DNA of 64,000 bases from Streptomyces griseocarneus (GCF_014655595.1 NZ_BNBL01000017.1:1-64000); one strand, 5' to 3'; counted from the first letter of the stretch, positions 15,684 through 24,830 are shown. Translations and numbers: made by a program. Notes: generated by a model not told the origin, from the sequence alone.

Positions 15684-16498
15684 TGCGTCCGGCGCTCCGC
15701 GCGCCGCTGCCGACGCACCTCCTCGCGCGCCTTCTGCGCGTCGTTGCGCACTGCGTTGCGCAACTGGGAGAACTCTTCCGGGTGCCTCTCGACGAGGAGC
15801 CGCATCGCCTGGAGGCGGTAGTTCGGCGCGGTCGGCATCCGCCCCCACCGCGCCACCGAGTAGTTCAGCGTGTACTGGAGGAACCGCAGCTCGGCCTCCA
15901 ACCGTGAGCGGAATTGTGTGACGCGCGCAAGGTGCGCCTTGCGGGTCTCGCCCTCCGCCGCGGGTAGAAACTTCTCCGGGGTCCGCATCATCTGCACGGA
16001 CAGAGCCTGGGTGCGCGGCGCCACCTCCGGGGAACGGAACGCCAACCCCTGGACGTAGTCGCGGCCGGACCGTGTGCTGCCGGCGGCCTGCTGGACAAAC
16101 GCGGTCCACTCCTCGGCGAACGCCTCGTCGTCGAGCTGTGCGAGGTACTCGGCCTCGTCGGCGGCGAGGTCTTCCACCGCGTCCACGATGGGCTGCCGCG
16201 CGTCGTGGAGCTGCTGGCGGAAGGTGCTGATGCGGGCCTGGTGCTCCCGCTTCGACTCGCCCTCCCGGCGCGCGACCACCGTCTTGAGCTCGCGGGCGGC
16301 CCGGTCGACTGCGGTGAGCGTACGGCTGGCCAGATCATGCGAGCGGAAGGCCGCCGCCTGCACCTCGCGCGGGGCATTCTCGTCGGTGCCGCCCTGTACG
16401 TACGTGGTCCATGCCTCGAAGAACGCCTGGTGCGACATCTCCTTCAGGCGCTTGACCTCTGCCGTGACCTTCTCGGCAGGTGGCTGCGCGTCGGACAT
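15665..16498 (-). CDS. Hypothetical protein with tandem internal duplication
   Basis: 277 aa from ATG 16498 with AGGAGG upstream. Two halves repeat the same module. Residues about 20-110 read FFEAWTTYVQ, AFRSHDLASRTL and ESKREHQARISTFRQQL. Residues about 120-215 read FAEEWTAFVQ, AFRSPEVAPRTQ and ETRKAHLARVTQFRSRL. The C-terminus is strongly basic (EEVRRQRRAERRTQARPAT). It is the last gene of the leftward region, next to the GGCGCGCC array. A duplicated helical module plus a basic tail would suit a DNA-binding or virion-core protein, but no family is recognised. Confidence 0.7.
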   Translation of the reverse strand: MSDAQPPAEKVTAEVKRLKEMSHQAFFEAWTTYVQGGTDENAPREVQAAAFRSHDLASRTLTAVDRAARELKTVVARREGESKREHQARISTFRQQLHDARQPIVDAVEDLAADEAEYLAQLDDEAFAEEWTAFVQQAAGSTRSGRDYVQGLAFRSPEVAPRTQALSVQMMRTPEKFLPAAEGETRKAHLARVTQFRSRLEAELRFLQYTLNYSVARWGRMPTAPNYRLQAMRLLVERHPEEFSQLRNAVRNDAQKAREEVRRQRRAERRTQARPAT

Positions 16499-16781
16499 CC
16501 CCGCGGTTCCTCCTGGTCGCTGATCAAGCCGTGGTGCCGCACGCGGCGGCCGGCGTGTAGTAGGCGATGGCCGCCTCGCAACCGAACCCACTCCGTGTGC
16601 CGGGTCATCGCAGGAGCAACCACTCTCCGGCCCTGGACGCTCTACACGCGTGCAGTGGTCTCGGGCTGTGTGTCTGCTGGCCAGACCCAGGAGGAAAAGG
16701 AAGACCCAAACTCCCTGGAACCAGCAGCAACCCTCAACGCAGTGGGTTCGGCGGCGAAGCGGCCACCTTGATGCGGATGAT
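16499..16781. other. Non-coding stretch between the holin unit and the next gene
   Basis: Neither strand shows a credible gene. Near 16665-16686 the top strand reads GGGCTGTGTGTCTGCTGGCC, which resembles a decayed copy of the 19-bp gene-boundary repeat with a deletion. Nothing else is identified. Confidence 0.4.
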
Positions 16782-16803
16782 ACCCGCCGGCGTCCCGGCG
16801 GGT
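16782..16803 (-). terminator. Terminator after the holin gene
   Basis: CCCGCCGG (16783-16790) and CCGGCGGG (16795-16802) form a 9-bp stem, including the outer A-T pair, with a 4-nt loop. It lies 15 nt downstream of the leftward holin stop. Confidence 0.65.
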
Positions 16804-16817
16804 TACCGGCCGCAGTG

Positions 16818-17138
16818 CTATCCGGCCTGTCCCGAGGGCTTCGGGCTGGTGACCGACTCGATCACCGGGGCGACCTTGCTCGGCTTCCAGAGCAGGTCGT
16901 ACGTGGCCTGGGAGGCGGCAAGGACGGCGGTGAGCGTGGCGAAGGTGAGGGTGCCGTGCTGGAACTGTGCCCAGCCGCCGGACGCCGCCACGGTGACGAC
17001 GCCCGCGACCAGGGCGAGGACGACGGCAACCACCTTCTTCACCTCCGCCGACCAGGCCGGGCGCTGCACGATCGCGGTGAGCAGCGGCAGGAGAGCGCCG
17101 ACCTGGGCGCCGGTGGTAATGGAGTCGAGGGTCGACAT
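16818..17138 (-). CDS. Holin-like membrane protein
   Basis: 106 aa from ATG 17138 with GGAAGGG upstream. Two hydrophobic segments, at about 8-24 and 34-58 (VVAVVLALVAGVVTVAASGG), and a third amphipathic one (FATLTAVLAASQATYDLL) give a typical small phage holin with a short N-terminus and a C-terminal tail of Lys/Ser/Pro. It would permeabilise the membrane for lysis together with the amidase, although it is coded 10 kb from it. A 19-bp boundary repeat lies 56 nt upstream. Confidence 0.75.
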   Translation of the reverse strand: MSTLDSITTGAQVGALLPLLTAIVQRPAWSAEVKKVVAVVLALVAGVVTVAASGGWAQFQHGTLTFATLTAVLAASQATYDLLWKPSKVAPVIESVTSPKPSGQAG

Positions 17139-17194
17139 AGGGGTTCTGCCCTTCCGATGGGTGACGTGGAGGGCAGAGCGTGAGGGTGCCAGCG

Positions 17195-17213
17195 GGTTTG
17201 TGTCGTGCGCTGG
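17195..17213 (-). repeat. 19-bp gene-boundary repeat, copy 2 (holin)
   Basis: The top strand reads GGTTTGTGTCGTGCGCTGG. It ends 56 nt upstream of the holin start. Confidence 0.85.
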
Positions 17214-17215
17214 CT

Positions 17216-17614
17216 CTACTGGAGATCGCGCCGCTCGATGTCGGCCGCGATCTCGGCAGGCGGCTCGGGCGCCGGACTGCGGAGGGTGCCGCGGACCAGG
17301 TCGCGAAGGTCGTGGATGTACTCGACTGCGGCCGCCTTCCACCGGCGCCACTGCCGCTGCTCCTCCTGGAGGTGCTCGACACGGCGCTCAAGGGTGTCGT
17401 ACTTCGCTTCGAGGGTGGCCATCCGCTCCATGGTCTGGTCCGTCGATGCGCGTTGCTGTTCGAGAAGGCTGGTGAAGCCGTCAGTGAGGTTCCTGACGGC
17501 TGTCGCCTCGGTGTTCTTCTTGTTCTGCCGGTATACCAGCCACGCGCCGCCCAACGCGCCGAGCATCCCGAAGAGAGGGGCGAGTACGGGTGCCAGCGAG
17601 ACGAGCGCTTCCAC
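17216..17614 (-). CDS. Membrane-anchored coiled-coil protein of the lysis region
   Basis: 132 aa from GTG 17614, preferred because GAGGGG lies about 7 nt upstream; an ATG at 17641 has a poorer site. One N-terminal membrane segment (LAPVLAPLFGMLGALGGAWL, about 8-28) is followed by a basic stop-transfer stretch (YRQNKKN) and a long coiled coil (about 55-110: TMERMATLEAKYDTLERRVE). The shape, directly upstream of the holin, suits a holin partner or spanin-like lysis regulator. Confidence 0.68.
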   Translation of the reverse strand: MEALVSLAPVLAPLFGMLGALGGAWLVYRQNKKNTEATAVRNLTDGFTSLLEQQRASTDQTMERMATLEAKYDTLERRVEHLQEEQRQWRRWKAAAVEYIHDLRDLVRGTLRSPAPEPPAEIAADIERRDLQ

Positions 17615-17710
17615 TGGCGGTCCCCTCGGTCGTCGGGTCATGTAGGTGCGCGGGAGCCGGGGCCCGAGGGCCCACGGCTCCCCGCGGGCCGTACGGTGCA
17701 CGCCCGCGAG

Positions 17711-17729
17711 TTCTTGTGTCTCGTGCTGG
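17711..17729 (-). repeat. 19-bp gene-boundary repeat, copy 3
   Basis: The top strand reads TTCTTGTGTCTCGTGCTGG, with T for G at position 11. It ends 96 nt upstream of the coiled-coil membrane protein gene. Confidence 0.75.
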
Positions 17730-17745
17730 CGGAGCGTTGCCGGGG

Positions 17746-18099
17746 TCACGGTGTCGGGGTGACACCGGAGGTCAGGTTCCAGGCGTCGCGGACGGCGGTG
17801 AGAATCTGCTCGTCGGTGACGGCAGCCTGGGCGCTGTCCGGTTCGCCGGTCACGTGACCGGCGGCTGCGGCGCCGGAGACGACGGGGTCGGAGGCGATGA
17901 CGGGGGTCAGGCCGGGGCTGGTGAAGTCGTTGGGCGTGAGGACGGTGCGGGCGAGGGAGACCCGGAGCGGGTGGCCGGGGGTCTGTGGGTCTTCGGCCAG
18001 CACCTCCCGGGCGATCCGGGAGAAGGCCATGCGGACTCGCTGGCAGAAGACCGGGTTGGCCAGAAGTTCGTGCTCCTGCAGGAGGGACAGCACGGGCAT
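17746..18099 (-). CDS. Hypothetical protein downstream of the tail fibre
   Basis: 117 aa from ATG 18099 with AAAGGAAG upstream. The N-terminal half is helical (CQRVRMAFSRIAREVLAEDP). The C-terminal half has a short helix (DEQILTAVRDAWNLTSGV). It lies 27 bp after the fibre gene in the same direction. Small genes in this position often encode fibre-associated or virion accessory proteins. No family is recognised. Confidence 0.65.
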   Translation of the reverse strand: MPVLSLLQEHELLANPVFCQRVRMAFSRIAREVLAEDPQTPGHPLRVSLARTVLTPNDFTSPGLTPVIASDPVVSGAAAAGHVTGEPDSAQAAVTDEQILTAVRDAWNLTSGVTPTP

Positions 18100-18126
18100 G
18101 TGGTGGACTTCCTTTCAATGCCGCGA

Positions 18127-21100
18127 TCACCTGGTGAAGGTGAGGCGGAGTTGGGGGTGGTTGGTGGCGTCGTAGCCCCGAGCGATGCCGTAGTAGGCCG
18201 GCGACGAGCTGTTCGGGTCGAGCGCGATGCCGCGAAACCACCCGGGGTCGAAGATGCTGGTGATGTCGACCCATTTGCCTTCGTTGCGGGCGAAACTGAC
18301 GCTGATCGACTTCGAGTCGCAGGAGAAGGTGCTGGGCCGGGAGTTGTGGCCATGTGTCTTGATGATCGCCCGGCCGCCGGCGTTGTCGTACCAATGCTCG
18401 AAGTAGACGAAAGCCTCGGCCTTAAGCAGCGTCGCGCCGCTGAGGTCGGAGGGCACGCTCGAAGGGAAGCCGATCAACGCGGCCTGTATGCCGTTGGTCG
18501 ACGAGTAATAGCCCTGGAGCGCCTTGTTGCCGTAGTAAGAGTTGTACGCGTTGCGGTTGGCGTAGCTTCCGGACCACGAGGCGTCATAGGTGCGGACGTA
18601 CTTTTGCTGCGGGGGTGCGCTTGTCCCTCCGCCGGTGCTGTACACGCCGGTTTCGGGGATGGTGGGACCGACATCCTCGACGTACATGAACGCGGGGTAC
18701 GTGCTGCCGCTCTTGAGGGACACCGATTGCCCGGAGGGTCCGAACGAGTTCACGAAGGTGACCAGTAGCCGGTGGGGGCCCGCGCCGAAGTCCGATCCGG
18801 ACCGGATGGTCTCCAGCCGCACGCGCATCCAGTCGGCGGTGGTGAGCTGGTGGATTGCCGACTGGATCTGGGGAGAGGTGATCCGGGGTGCGCCGTTTCC
18901 GCCGTCGCGCAGGAACAGCTGGAGCTCGCCACCGGCAACGCTCGCGTCGGCGTAGGTGTCCAGCACCACGCGGTACATGCGCGTCGGGTCGGCGGTGAAG
19001 GCCAGCTCGACGAATCCGAGCTCGCTGCCGCTCGTGGTGACGGTGGAGGTCATACGGGCCGATGCGACGATGCCGCGTGGTCCGGCGTCGAGCAGGGCGC
19101 TGATGGGGTCACCGCCCACGGTCAGCTTGCCGGCGACGGCCAGGTCTTGAAAGGCGGCGTTGCCGTGCTGGTCGATGGTGGCGACCGCCACCCCGTCGGC
19201 TTGCAGAGTGACGTAGTTGGGGCGCCCGGTGACCAGGGACACCGACTCTTGGCCGTCGCCGTCGTAGAGGAGCAGGCCGAGCGGGGACAGCTCGGCGCGG
19301 CCGCCGGCGGGGCCGGAAGAGAGGACGGGGCGAGCCTCGGCATTGTCGTAGGCCACGGTGCCGGCCGTCGAGTCGACGGTGGACAGCATGATGCGGACCC
19401 GGACGGTGTTCGCCGGGGCCGCATCGGGTGCTACGCCCTGGATGCGCTGCCAGGAGCCGCGGGTCAACTTGCTGTCGCCGGTGGTGACGGTGCTGAACCC
19501 GAGTGTGCCGCCTGCTGCGTCCTCCCAGCGGGCGTAGATGCTCACCCGTGTCCCAGCCCAGTCGCTGGAGGCGAAGTAGTCGGTGGCCAGGAACATCTTT
19601 TGACCAGGCACTGCGGGGGCCAGCGCAAGGGTGTGTGTGCGGGTGGTGGCCGTCGTCGCGGCGGCGTTGACCTGGACGGCCCGGGGGGTGCTGTTGCCGG
19701 GGGTGATGGTCGTCCACCACGTCTGGTCGAGGAGTCGCTGGTCGGTGACGGCGCCTTCGAAGGACGGATCGGCGATCAGGTTGCCGTCGGTTCCGAGCGA
19801 CAGCTTGTCGGCGGTGATCGCACCGGCCTTGATGTGGCTCGCGGTGACCGCTCCTGCTTCGATCTTGGTGGCAGTGACCGAGTTGACGGCCAGCTTGTCG
19901 GCGGTCACCGCCAGGGCGTCGAGCTTGTCCGTGGTGATCGCGAGGGAGGCGACCTTCTCTGCGGTGACGGCGAGGGCGACGAGCTTTTCGGTCGTGATGG
20001 CCCCGGCGAGGATCTTGTCCGCCGTGATGGCCCCGGCGGCGACCGCGTTGGCGGTGACGGCCCCCGCAGTCAGCTCTGTGGCGGTCACGGAACCGGCCTG
20101 CAGCTCGCGCGCGCTGATCGCGTCGGCGGCCACCTTGCCAGCGGTCACCGCGTCGGTGGCGAGCGCTGCGGTGGTGACGCTGCCGGCGACGAGGTTCGTG
20201 GAGTCGACCAGGCCCGTCTTCAGGGCCTCGATCGTGACCATGTCGACCTGCATGACGCTGGCGTTCGGGCTGCCGTCCAGGCCGTTGTAGTTCAGCCACA
20301 GGTATGGGGTGATGAAGCGCACGTCGGCGTGGACCGTGCCCGCCGAGCGGGGGTCGTTGTTCGGGCCGGCCGAGCCGTTCGCGCCCGCCGCTGCCCGGTC
20401 TTTCAGGTACCCGACGACGGTCACCCAGCCGTCGGCGGTGGCGAGCGGCATGCTGGATGCGGCTGCGTAGTAGTGGGCGTTCGGGCTGTTGGCGCCGTTG
20501 CGGTTGACCAGCGTCGCCTTGTCGGCGCCGATACCGAGGACACCGACGTAGAAGGAGTCCGATCCCCCGGCGGGAGCGGTGAGCCGGACGCGGGCGCTGA
20601 TGCGGTAGAGGGTGCCGGGCTCGTACGGGACGAGGGTGGTGCCGCGGAGCTGGACGAACCCCTGGGCCTGGCCCACGGTCTGGCCGGTCGGGGCGGTGGC
20701 GACGCCGGTGAGGTGACTCCAGACGGCCCCGGTGCCCTTGGAGAGCGTCTGCCACGCCGCGGGGTCGCCCATCGCGTCGACGTAGCGCTGGGCGGCCGAG
20801 TCCGAAAGCGCTCCTCCCAGGGCGTTGAGGGTGACCGCGCCGTCGGCGATCTTGCCGACGGTGACCGCGGCCTTGGCTAGCTTGTCCTCGAGGACCGCTC
20901 CGGCGGCGAGTGCAGCGGACCCGACTGCCCCTAGCGCGATCTTTGCCTGGGTGACGGCGTTCTGGGCGAGCTTGACCTCGGTGACGATGCCGTCGATCAG
21001 GTCCTGGGAGACGGCTTGCCGGGGTAGCCCCTGGACGGCGGTGGACGGCCGGCCGATGACGGCCGCGGTGTTCTGTCCGACGAGGCGGACCCACGCCGGG

Positions 21101-21543
21101 GCGTAGCCCTCGATGGCGATGGTGGCCGTGCCGCCGAGCGGAGCGGTAATTGTGGCGACTTGCGTGCTGACGTTCGGCGTGAAGTCCGGGGCCGGGCCGA
21201 CGTGGACCTGGATGAGTGAGAAGTCCGTGGGCGTCTGGTAGGAGTCGTCCCACTGCCCGTCCCAGCCGACAAGGAGGCCGGCGAGCACTGGCTGGACGGT
21301 CGGCGGCGTGGGAGTGGGCGGCGGGACGGTGTTGACGGGAACCAGGGCGACGCCACCGTCCGGCTGGACGCCGACAGATCCCTTGAGGGTGCCCCCGGTG
21401 TCGTAGATGTCCATGGTGCCGCCCTCGATGCTGGTGTGAGCGGCCTGCGTGGACCGTTCGAGGGCCTGGAGGCGGCGGTCGTAGTCGGCCAGCAGCGCCG
21501 CGAAGCGCCGAGCGTCGGACTGCGTGTCCAGGAAGTTGACCAT
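18127..21543 (-). CDS. Tail fibre / minor tail protein with decapeptide repeats
   Basis: 1138 aa from ATG 21543. The start is supported by the boundary repeat 26 nt upstream; no clear ribosome site is present. The N-terminus (1-45) is helical (ARRFAALLADYDRRLQALER) and should attach to the tail tip. Residues about 60-175 are beta-rich. A long repeat region (about 190-235 and 440-590) uses units such as AGAITADKILAGAITTEKL, the pattern of beta-helical fibre shafts. The C-terminal part (about 970-1138) is Tyr/Asn/Ser-rich (YDASWSGSYANRNAYNSYYG) and probably binds the receptor. It is the largest tail-tip gene and a likely host-range determinant. Confidence 0.85.
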   Translation of the reverse strand: MVNFLDTQSDARRFAALLADYDRRLQALERSTQAAHTSIEGGTMDIYDTGGTLKGSVGVQPDGGVALVPVNTVPPPTPTPPTVQPVLAGLLVGWDGQWDDSYQTPTDFSLIQVHVGPAPDFTPNVSTQVATITAPLGGTATIAIEGYAPAWVRLVGQNTAAVIGRPSTAVQGLPRQAVSQDLIDGIVTEVKLAQNAVTQAKIALGAVGSAALAAGAVLEDKLAKAAVTVGKIADGAVTLNALGGALSDSAAQRYVDAMGDPAAWQTLSKGTGAVWSHLTGVATAPTGQTVGQAQGFVQLRGTTLVPYEPGTLYRISARVRLTAPAGGSDSFYVGVLGIGADKATLVNRNGANSPNAHYYAAASSMPLATADGWVTVVGYLKDRAAAGANGSAGPNNDPRSAGTVHADVRFITPYLWLNYNGLDGSPNASVMQVDMVTIEALKTGLVDSTNLVAGSVTTAALATDAVTAGKVAADAISARELQAGSVTATELTAGAVTANAVAAGAITADKILAGAITTEKLVALAVTAEKVASLAITTDKLDALAVTADKLAVNSVTATKIEAGAVTASHIKAGAITADKLSLGTDGNLIADPSFEGAVTDQRLLDQTWWTTITPGNSTPRAVQVNAAATTATTRTHTLALAPAVPGQKMFLATDYFASSDWAGTRVSIYARWEDAAGGTLGFSTVTTGDSKLTRGSWQRIQGVAPDAAPANTVRVRIMLSTVDSTAGTVAYDNAEARPVLSSGPAGGRAELSPLGLLLYDGDGQESVSLVTGRPNYVTLQADGVAVATIDQHGNAAFQDLAVAGKLTVGGDPISALLDAGPRGIVASARMTSTVTTSGSELGFVELAFTADPTRMYRVVLDTYADASVAGGELQLFLRDGGNGAPRITSPQIQSAIHQLTTADWMRVRLETIRSGSDFGAGPHRLLVTFVNSFGPSGQSVSLKSGSTYPAFMYVEDVGPTIPETGVYSTGGGTSAPPQQKYVRTYDASWSGSYANRNAYNSYYGNKALQGYYSSTNGIQAALIGFPSSVPSDLSGATLLKAEAFVYFEHWYDNAGGRAIIKTHGHNSRPSTFSCDSKSISVSFARNEGKWVDITSIFDPGWFRGIALDPNSSSPAYYGIARGYDATNHPQLRLTFTR

Positions 21544-21569
21544 GGCGCGGGATGCTGCGCGGCCGCCGT

Positions 21570-21588
21570 TGTTTGTGTCGCGTGCTGG
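21570..21588 (-). repeat. 19-bp gene-boundary repeat, copy 4 (tail fibre)
   Basis: The top strand reads TGTTTGTGTCGCGTGCTGG. It ends 26 nt upstream of the fibre start, one of the five close-spaced copies, and CCGCGCC abuts the ATG. Confidence 0.85.
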
Positions 21589-21589
21589 A

Positions 21590-22789
21590 TCAGTAGTGGA
21601 AGGCGTCGGAGCGCTTCAGGGTGAGGACCACGGCGCCGTCGGCGCTGATCTCGTCGGCGACGATCCGGTGCCACACGTCGACGTCGCCGACCCAGGGCAC
21701 GTTGACCTGGACGCGGATGTCGTCGCCGAGCTGCCAGGAGCCGAAGGGCGCGCTCGGGTGGTCGACGATCTGGATGGCGGGAATCTGGAGGGCCTGTGTG
21801 CGGCCGGCGAGTTCCTGCTCGCCGCGGGTGCGCAGCGCCGTGTCCGTGGCCAGCGTCTTGTCGGTGACGGTGGCGACGCGGCGCAGCCGTCCGTCGTAGC
21901 GGTGCACCTGGGCGCGGTTCATCTTGCGGCCCTCGCCCTTGCCCAGAACGACGACTTCGTTGGCGTAGTCGTCGCCCATGCCCTCGGGCTTGGCGATGGC
22001 GATGATGTTCTCGCCGTCAGCGAATCTGAGGTCGGTTCGCTTCCGACCGAGCCGGGGGTTGCCGAGCCGGATGCGGTGCTCGATCGCGTTGCCGCCCCCG
22101 GCCCAGGCGTGGGTCTCGATCCAGTCGAAGGGGGTGGTGCGGGCGAGCGTGTCGAGCGACTGCCCGCAGTCGGGGTTGTCCCACCAGGCCAGTTCCCACG
22201 GGCTGGAGCCGTCCTCGGCACCGAGAAGTTCACCGAGTCGGTGAGTGTCGATCTTCAGACCGATGTCGCCGTACGGCCGGTTCTGGATGTGCGACCAGAT
22301 GTTGCGGAAGGCGTCGAAGGCGTCGATGCGCGGGCCACCGTAGGGCTTGGGCGGTGGCGGGACGCGCTGCTTGCCCTTCTGCCCGTCGACCCAGCCGTCA
22401 TAATTTTTGTCCTTCCCGGCGTAGGGATCTGGCGGGGTGATGAGTGCGCCGGAGACCATGTAGTCCTCGTACGGCGTGCCCTGGGCGTAGCTGCTGAAGC
22501 CCTCGCAGCTGATGCTGGCCTTTGGCCCGTCGAAGGCGGTCTTCGTGACCAGACCGCCCCACCGGATCACACCGTCGATCTCCAGGTACAGCTTGGTGTC
22601 CCACTCCCGGATGATCGGCTTGTCGTCCGCGCCGATCATCCGCGCGTACTCGGGCTCGATGGTGCCGGCCATCGTGCCGGGACCACTGAGGGCGCGCTTG
22701 GGGTTTGAGGACAGCGCGAACGGGACCTCCCAGTCGAGGATCGTTTCGGGCAGCGCGCGCTGGGCGATGAAGCGCCAGCCGCTGGGCAT
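21590..22789 (-). CDS. Minor tail protein, Gp37-like tail-tip component
   Basis: 399 aa from ATG 22789, which overlaps the previous stop as TGATG. The N-terminal part (GWRFIAQRALPETILDWEVP, KRALSGPGTMAGTIEPEYAR) and the C-terminal part (WQLGDDIRVQVNVPWVGDVD, IVADEISADGAVVLTLKRSD) match the siphovirus Gp37-like tail-tip family found between the distal tail protein and the fibre in actinophages. It probably forms part of the baseplate hub. The call rests on recalled similarity and gene order. Confidence 0.78.
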   Translation of the reverse strand: MPSGWRFIAQRALPETILDWEVPFALSSNPKRALSGPGTMAGTIEPEYARMIGADDKPIIREWDTKLYLEIDGVIRWGGLVTKTAFDGPKASISCEGFSSYAQGTPYEDYMVSGALITPPDPYAGKDKNYDGWVDGQKGKQRVPPPPKPYGGPRIDAFDAFRNIWSHIQNRPYGDIGLKIDTHRLGELLGAEDGSSPWELAWWDNPDCGQSLDTLARTTPFDWIETHAWAGGGNAIEHRIRLGNPRLGRKRTDLRFADGENIIAIAKPEGMGDDYANEVVVLGKGEGRKMNRAQVHRYDGRLRRVATVTDKTLATDTALRTRGEQELAGRTQALQIPAIQIVDHPSAPFGSWQLGDDIRVQVNVPWVGDVDVWHRIVADEISADGAVVLTLKRSDAFHY

Positions 22790-23766
22790 CAGCGTTCCTC
22801 CGCGGTCGGAGCTTCGGTGAAGTCGATGTCGCAGATGATCGACGTCGAGCCGTCCACGGACACGTCGCCTGTTTCGCTGCGGTGCATGTACGTCTGGAGG
22901 AAGAGGGGCTGCACCGTGCCGCGCATGGAAGCGGGGATGCCGAAGGAGTCGGCGATCACGACGGTGCTGCGGCGGGTCGTCCTGCCCTGGTCGTCGTCGA
23001 TGTCGGTGTCCTGGCCGAGGATGCCTCCGAAGCTGTGCTGCATCGAGGCGTACACGTTGGCGTTGGTCATCCGGAAGCCGGCCAGCGTGGTGATGATCTT
23101 GACCTGGGTTGCCCATAGCGGCACGGCAATGTTCCACCGGGCGGGCGGGCCTGGCCAGTTGTGCCACTGGTTGTCGGAGTAGCCGAGCGTGCTCAGGTCG
23201 TCGGGGAAGCCGGTGTACAGGCGCCGGTCCCGACGGGGGCTCACCATTTCACGCAGGTCCGTGACCATGGCCTGGGTGATCGTGGAGGTGTTCGGCGGGA
23301 TGTCGATGCGCGCGAGGGGGATGGCTGAGTCCCCGGAGCGGATCTGCCGGACGCTCGTCGTCGTCTTGGGTACGCCGCTGATCACCCTTGTGAAGACGTA
23401 CGGGCCCACCTTCGGGTCGGCGGGGTTGGGCCAGGTCTCTCCGTAGGAGTAGGGGTTCTCCACTCGGGCCACGATCAGGTCGGAGCGGGCCGCGACGCCG
23501 GTGGCGGCGATGGGCACCTGTTCGGCGACGGGCAAGCGCGCCGCATACGACTGGTACGCCGAGCCGGGTGCCCGGTTGGTGACGGCACACGCCCCGGGCA
23601 GCACCTGCACGGCGGCCGCCGGCGTGGACAGCGCCCTGACCTGGAGGTCGCCGGAGCCGACGATGCCCTCGGCGCCACCGAAAGCCGCGTATGCCAAGAG
23701 CCTCGCGACCTCCGAGCTGTGCTCCGCTCCGCCTTCGGTGAACCAGGGGACGCTGTCCCACGCCAT
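22789..23766 (-). CDS. Minor tail protein
   Basis: 325 aa from ATG 23766 with GAGGGAG upstream. The N-terminus (MAWDSVPWFTEGGAEHSSEV) leads to a beta-rich central domain (AARSDLIVARVENPYSYGET, VISGVPKTTTSVRQIRSGDS). This resembles structural tail-tip proteins that lie next to Gp37-like genes in Streptomyces phages. The next gene's start overlaps its stop, so the two products are made in a fixed ratio. A boundary repeat lies 53 nt upstream. Confidence 0.75.
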   Translation of the reverse strand: MAWDSVPWFTEGGAEHSSEVARLLAYAAFGGAEGIVGSGDLQVRALSTPAAAVQVLPGACAVTNRAPGSAYQSYAARLPVAEQVPIAATGVAARSDLIVARVENPYSYGETWPNPADPKVGPYVFTRVISGVPKTTTSVRQIRSGDSAIPLARIDIPPNTSTITQAMVTDLREMVSPRRDRRLYTGFPDDLSTLGYSDNQWHNWPGPPARWNIAVPLWATQVKIITTLAGFRMTNANVYASMQHSFGGILGQDTDIDDDQGRTTRRSTVVIADSFGIPASMRGTVQPLFLQTYMHRSETGDVSVDGSTSIICDIDFTEAPTAEER

Positions 23767-23819
23767 TGCTACTCCCTCTGCTGTACGCATCGAACGGAGG
23801 GACTGTCGAGGGCGCGCGG

Positions 23820-23838
23820 CCATTACGTCGCGCCCTGG
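23820..23838 (-). repeat. 19-bp gene-boundary repeat, copy 5
   Basis: The top strand reads CCATTACGTCGCGCCCTGG. It ends 53 nt upstream of the 325-aa minor tail protein gene. Confidence 0.75.
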
Positions 23839-23888
23839 CTGCGAGCTCGGGCAGCTTGCACAATTGGGCAGGAATGATCTTGGCCCGG

Positions 23889-24830
23889 CTACAGGTGCGC
23901 GTAGGCGTCCCGCCAGGCCACCGTCATGTACGCGGTTGCCGTCGCATCTGTCCCGTGCAGCACGAAGTCCTGTCGGCCTACGGGTAGTCGCATGTCCTCC
24001 AGGCGCGGCGAGCCGCGGTACAGCAGCCCGGCAACGCTCGCGTTGCCGTTGCGCAGCACCGTCCGTGCCCACGGCCGAGGATCGATGACCACGCGCTCGC
24101 CCACGTTGAGCGTCAGGTCCAAACTCACCTTCCACCGGTCGACGACTTCGCAGGCGGGCTGGGTGATGGGCCCGTAGATCGTGATCACGGGCCAGGTCGC
24201 CTTGGTGCCGCCCACGATCCGGTCACCCTGCACCACTCCCTTACTCCGGCCAGTCATCGTCAGCGGCGTCGTCAGGGGTCCCACGAGACCGGGGTGCGGC
24301 GGGGGCTGGATGTCGACGCGGGCGACCTGCTCGACCTCGTCGTACGCGGTGTCGTCCTGGCACACGAAGGTGCACGCCACCGGTGTGTAGCCCTGGCGTG
24401 TCAGCTTCGACGCGGCCGGCGCCCACTTACGGGGACGGCCGTAGAAGCGGCGGGCGCGGCCGCCCTGCACGGTGGACAGCACCGCCGGCGTGGCGAACCG
24501 CAGGCGCAGCGCCTCGGCATCCCACGCCTGGCCCATCACCGACAGCCGGTCGAGGTTCGCCCCATGGCGACCCTGCTGCGTGGGGGCGTCGTCGACCGCG
24601 TCGACGCCGACCTCGAACGTGATGGCGGCCGCGGACTTGAAGTCCTGGCCGAAGCGGACGCCGTCGGCGCGTGGCATGGGGGTGTCCCCGGTGTCGATGT
24701 CGCCGTACGTGATCTCGAACGCATCGGTCAGGTAGTAGCCGGTTCGGACGGTGCCGAACGTGAACGAGGCGGCGGGGTGCACCCCGTTGGAGTTGTACGA
24801 CAGCTTCCACTCGCCCTCAGCCAGCGACAT
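23889..24830 (-). CDS. Distal tail protein-like
   Basis: 313 aa from ATG 24830 with GGGAGG upstream; it overlaps the end of the tape measure gene by 14 bp. The N-terminal domain (WKLSYNSNGVHPAASFTFGT, FEITYGDIDTGDTPMPRADG) and the C-terminal beta-rich domain (WPVITIYGPITQPACEVVDR, NASVAGLLYRGSPRLEDMRL) follow the Dit layout, which closes the tail tube and carries the tip complex. Position directly after the tape measure supports the call. Confidence 0.8.
   Translation of the reverse strand: MSLAEGEWKLSYNSNGVHPAASFTFGTVRTGYYLTDAFEITYGDIDTGDTPMPRADGVRFGQDFKSAAAITFEVGVDAVDDAPTQQGRHGANLDRLSVMGQAWDAEALRLRFATPAVLSTVQGGRARRFYGRPRKWAPAASKLTRQGYTPVACTFVCQDDTAYDEVEQVARVDIQPPPHPGLVGPLTTPLTMTGRSKGVVQGDRIVGGTKATWPVITIYGPITQPACEVVDRWKVSLDLTLNVGERVVIDPRPWARTVLRNGNASVAGLLYRGSPRLEDMRLPVGRQDFVLHGTDATATAYMTVAWRDAYAHL

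Noticed and set aside
15237..15921. Plus-strand frames across the palindrome array
   Set aside because: They arise from GC-rich non-coding sequence, have no ribosome site, and read Arg/Ala/Pro without any pattern.
18772..20880. A long plus-strand open frame over the tail fibre gene
   Set aside because: It is a shadow of the repeat-rich fibre gene, with Gly/Asp/Val filler and no recognisable motif.
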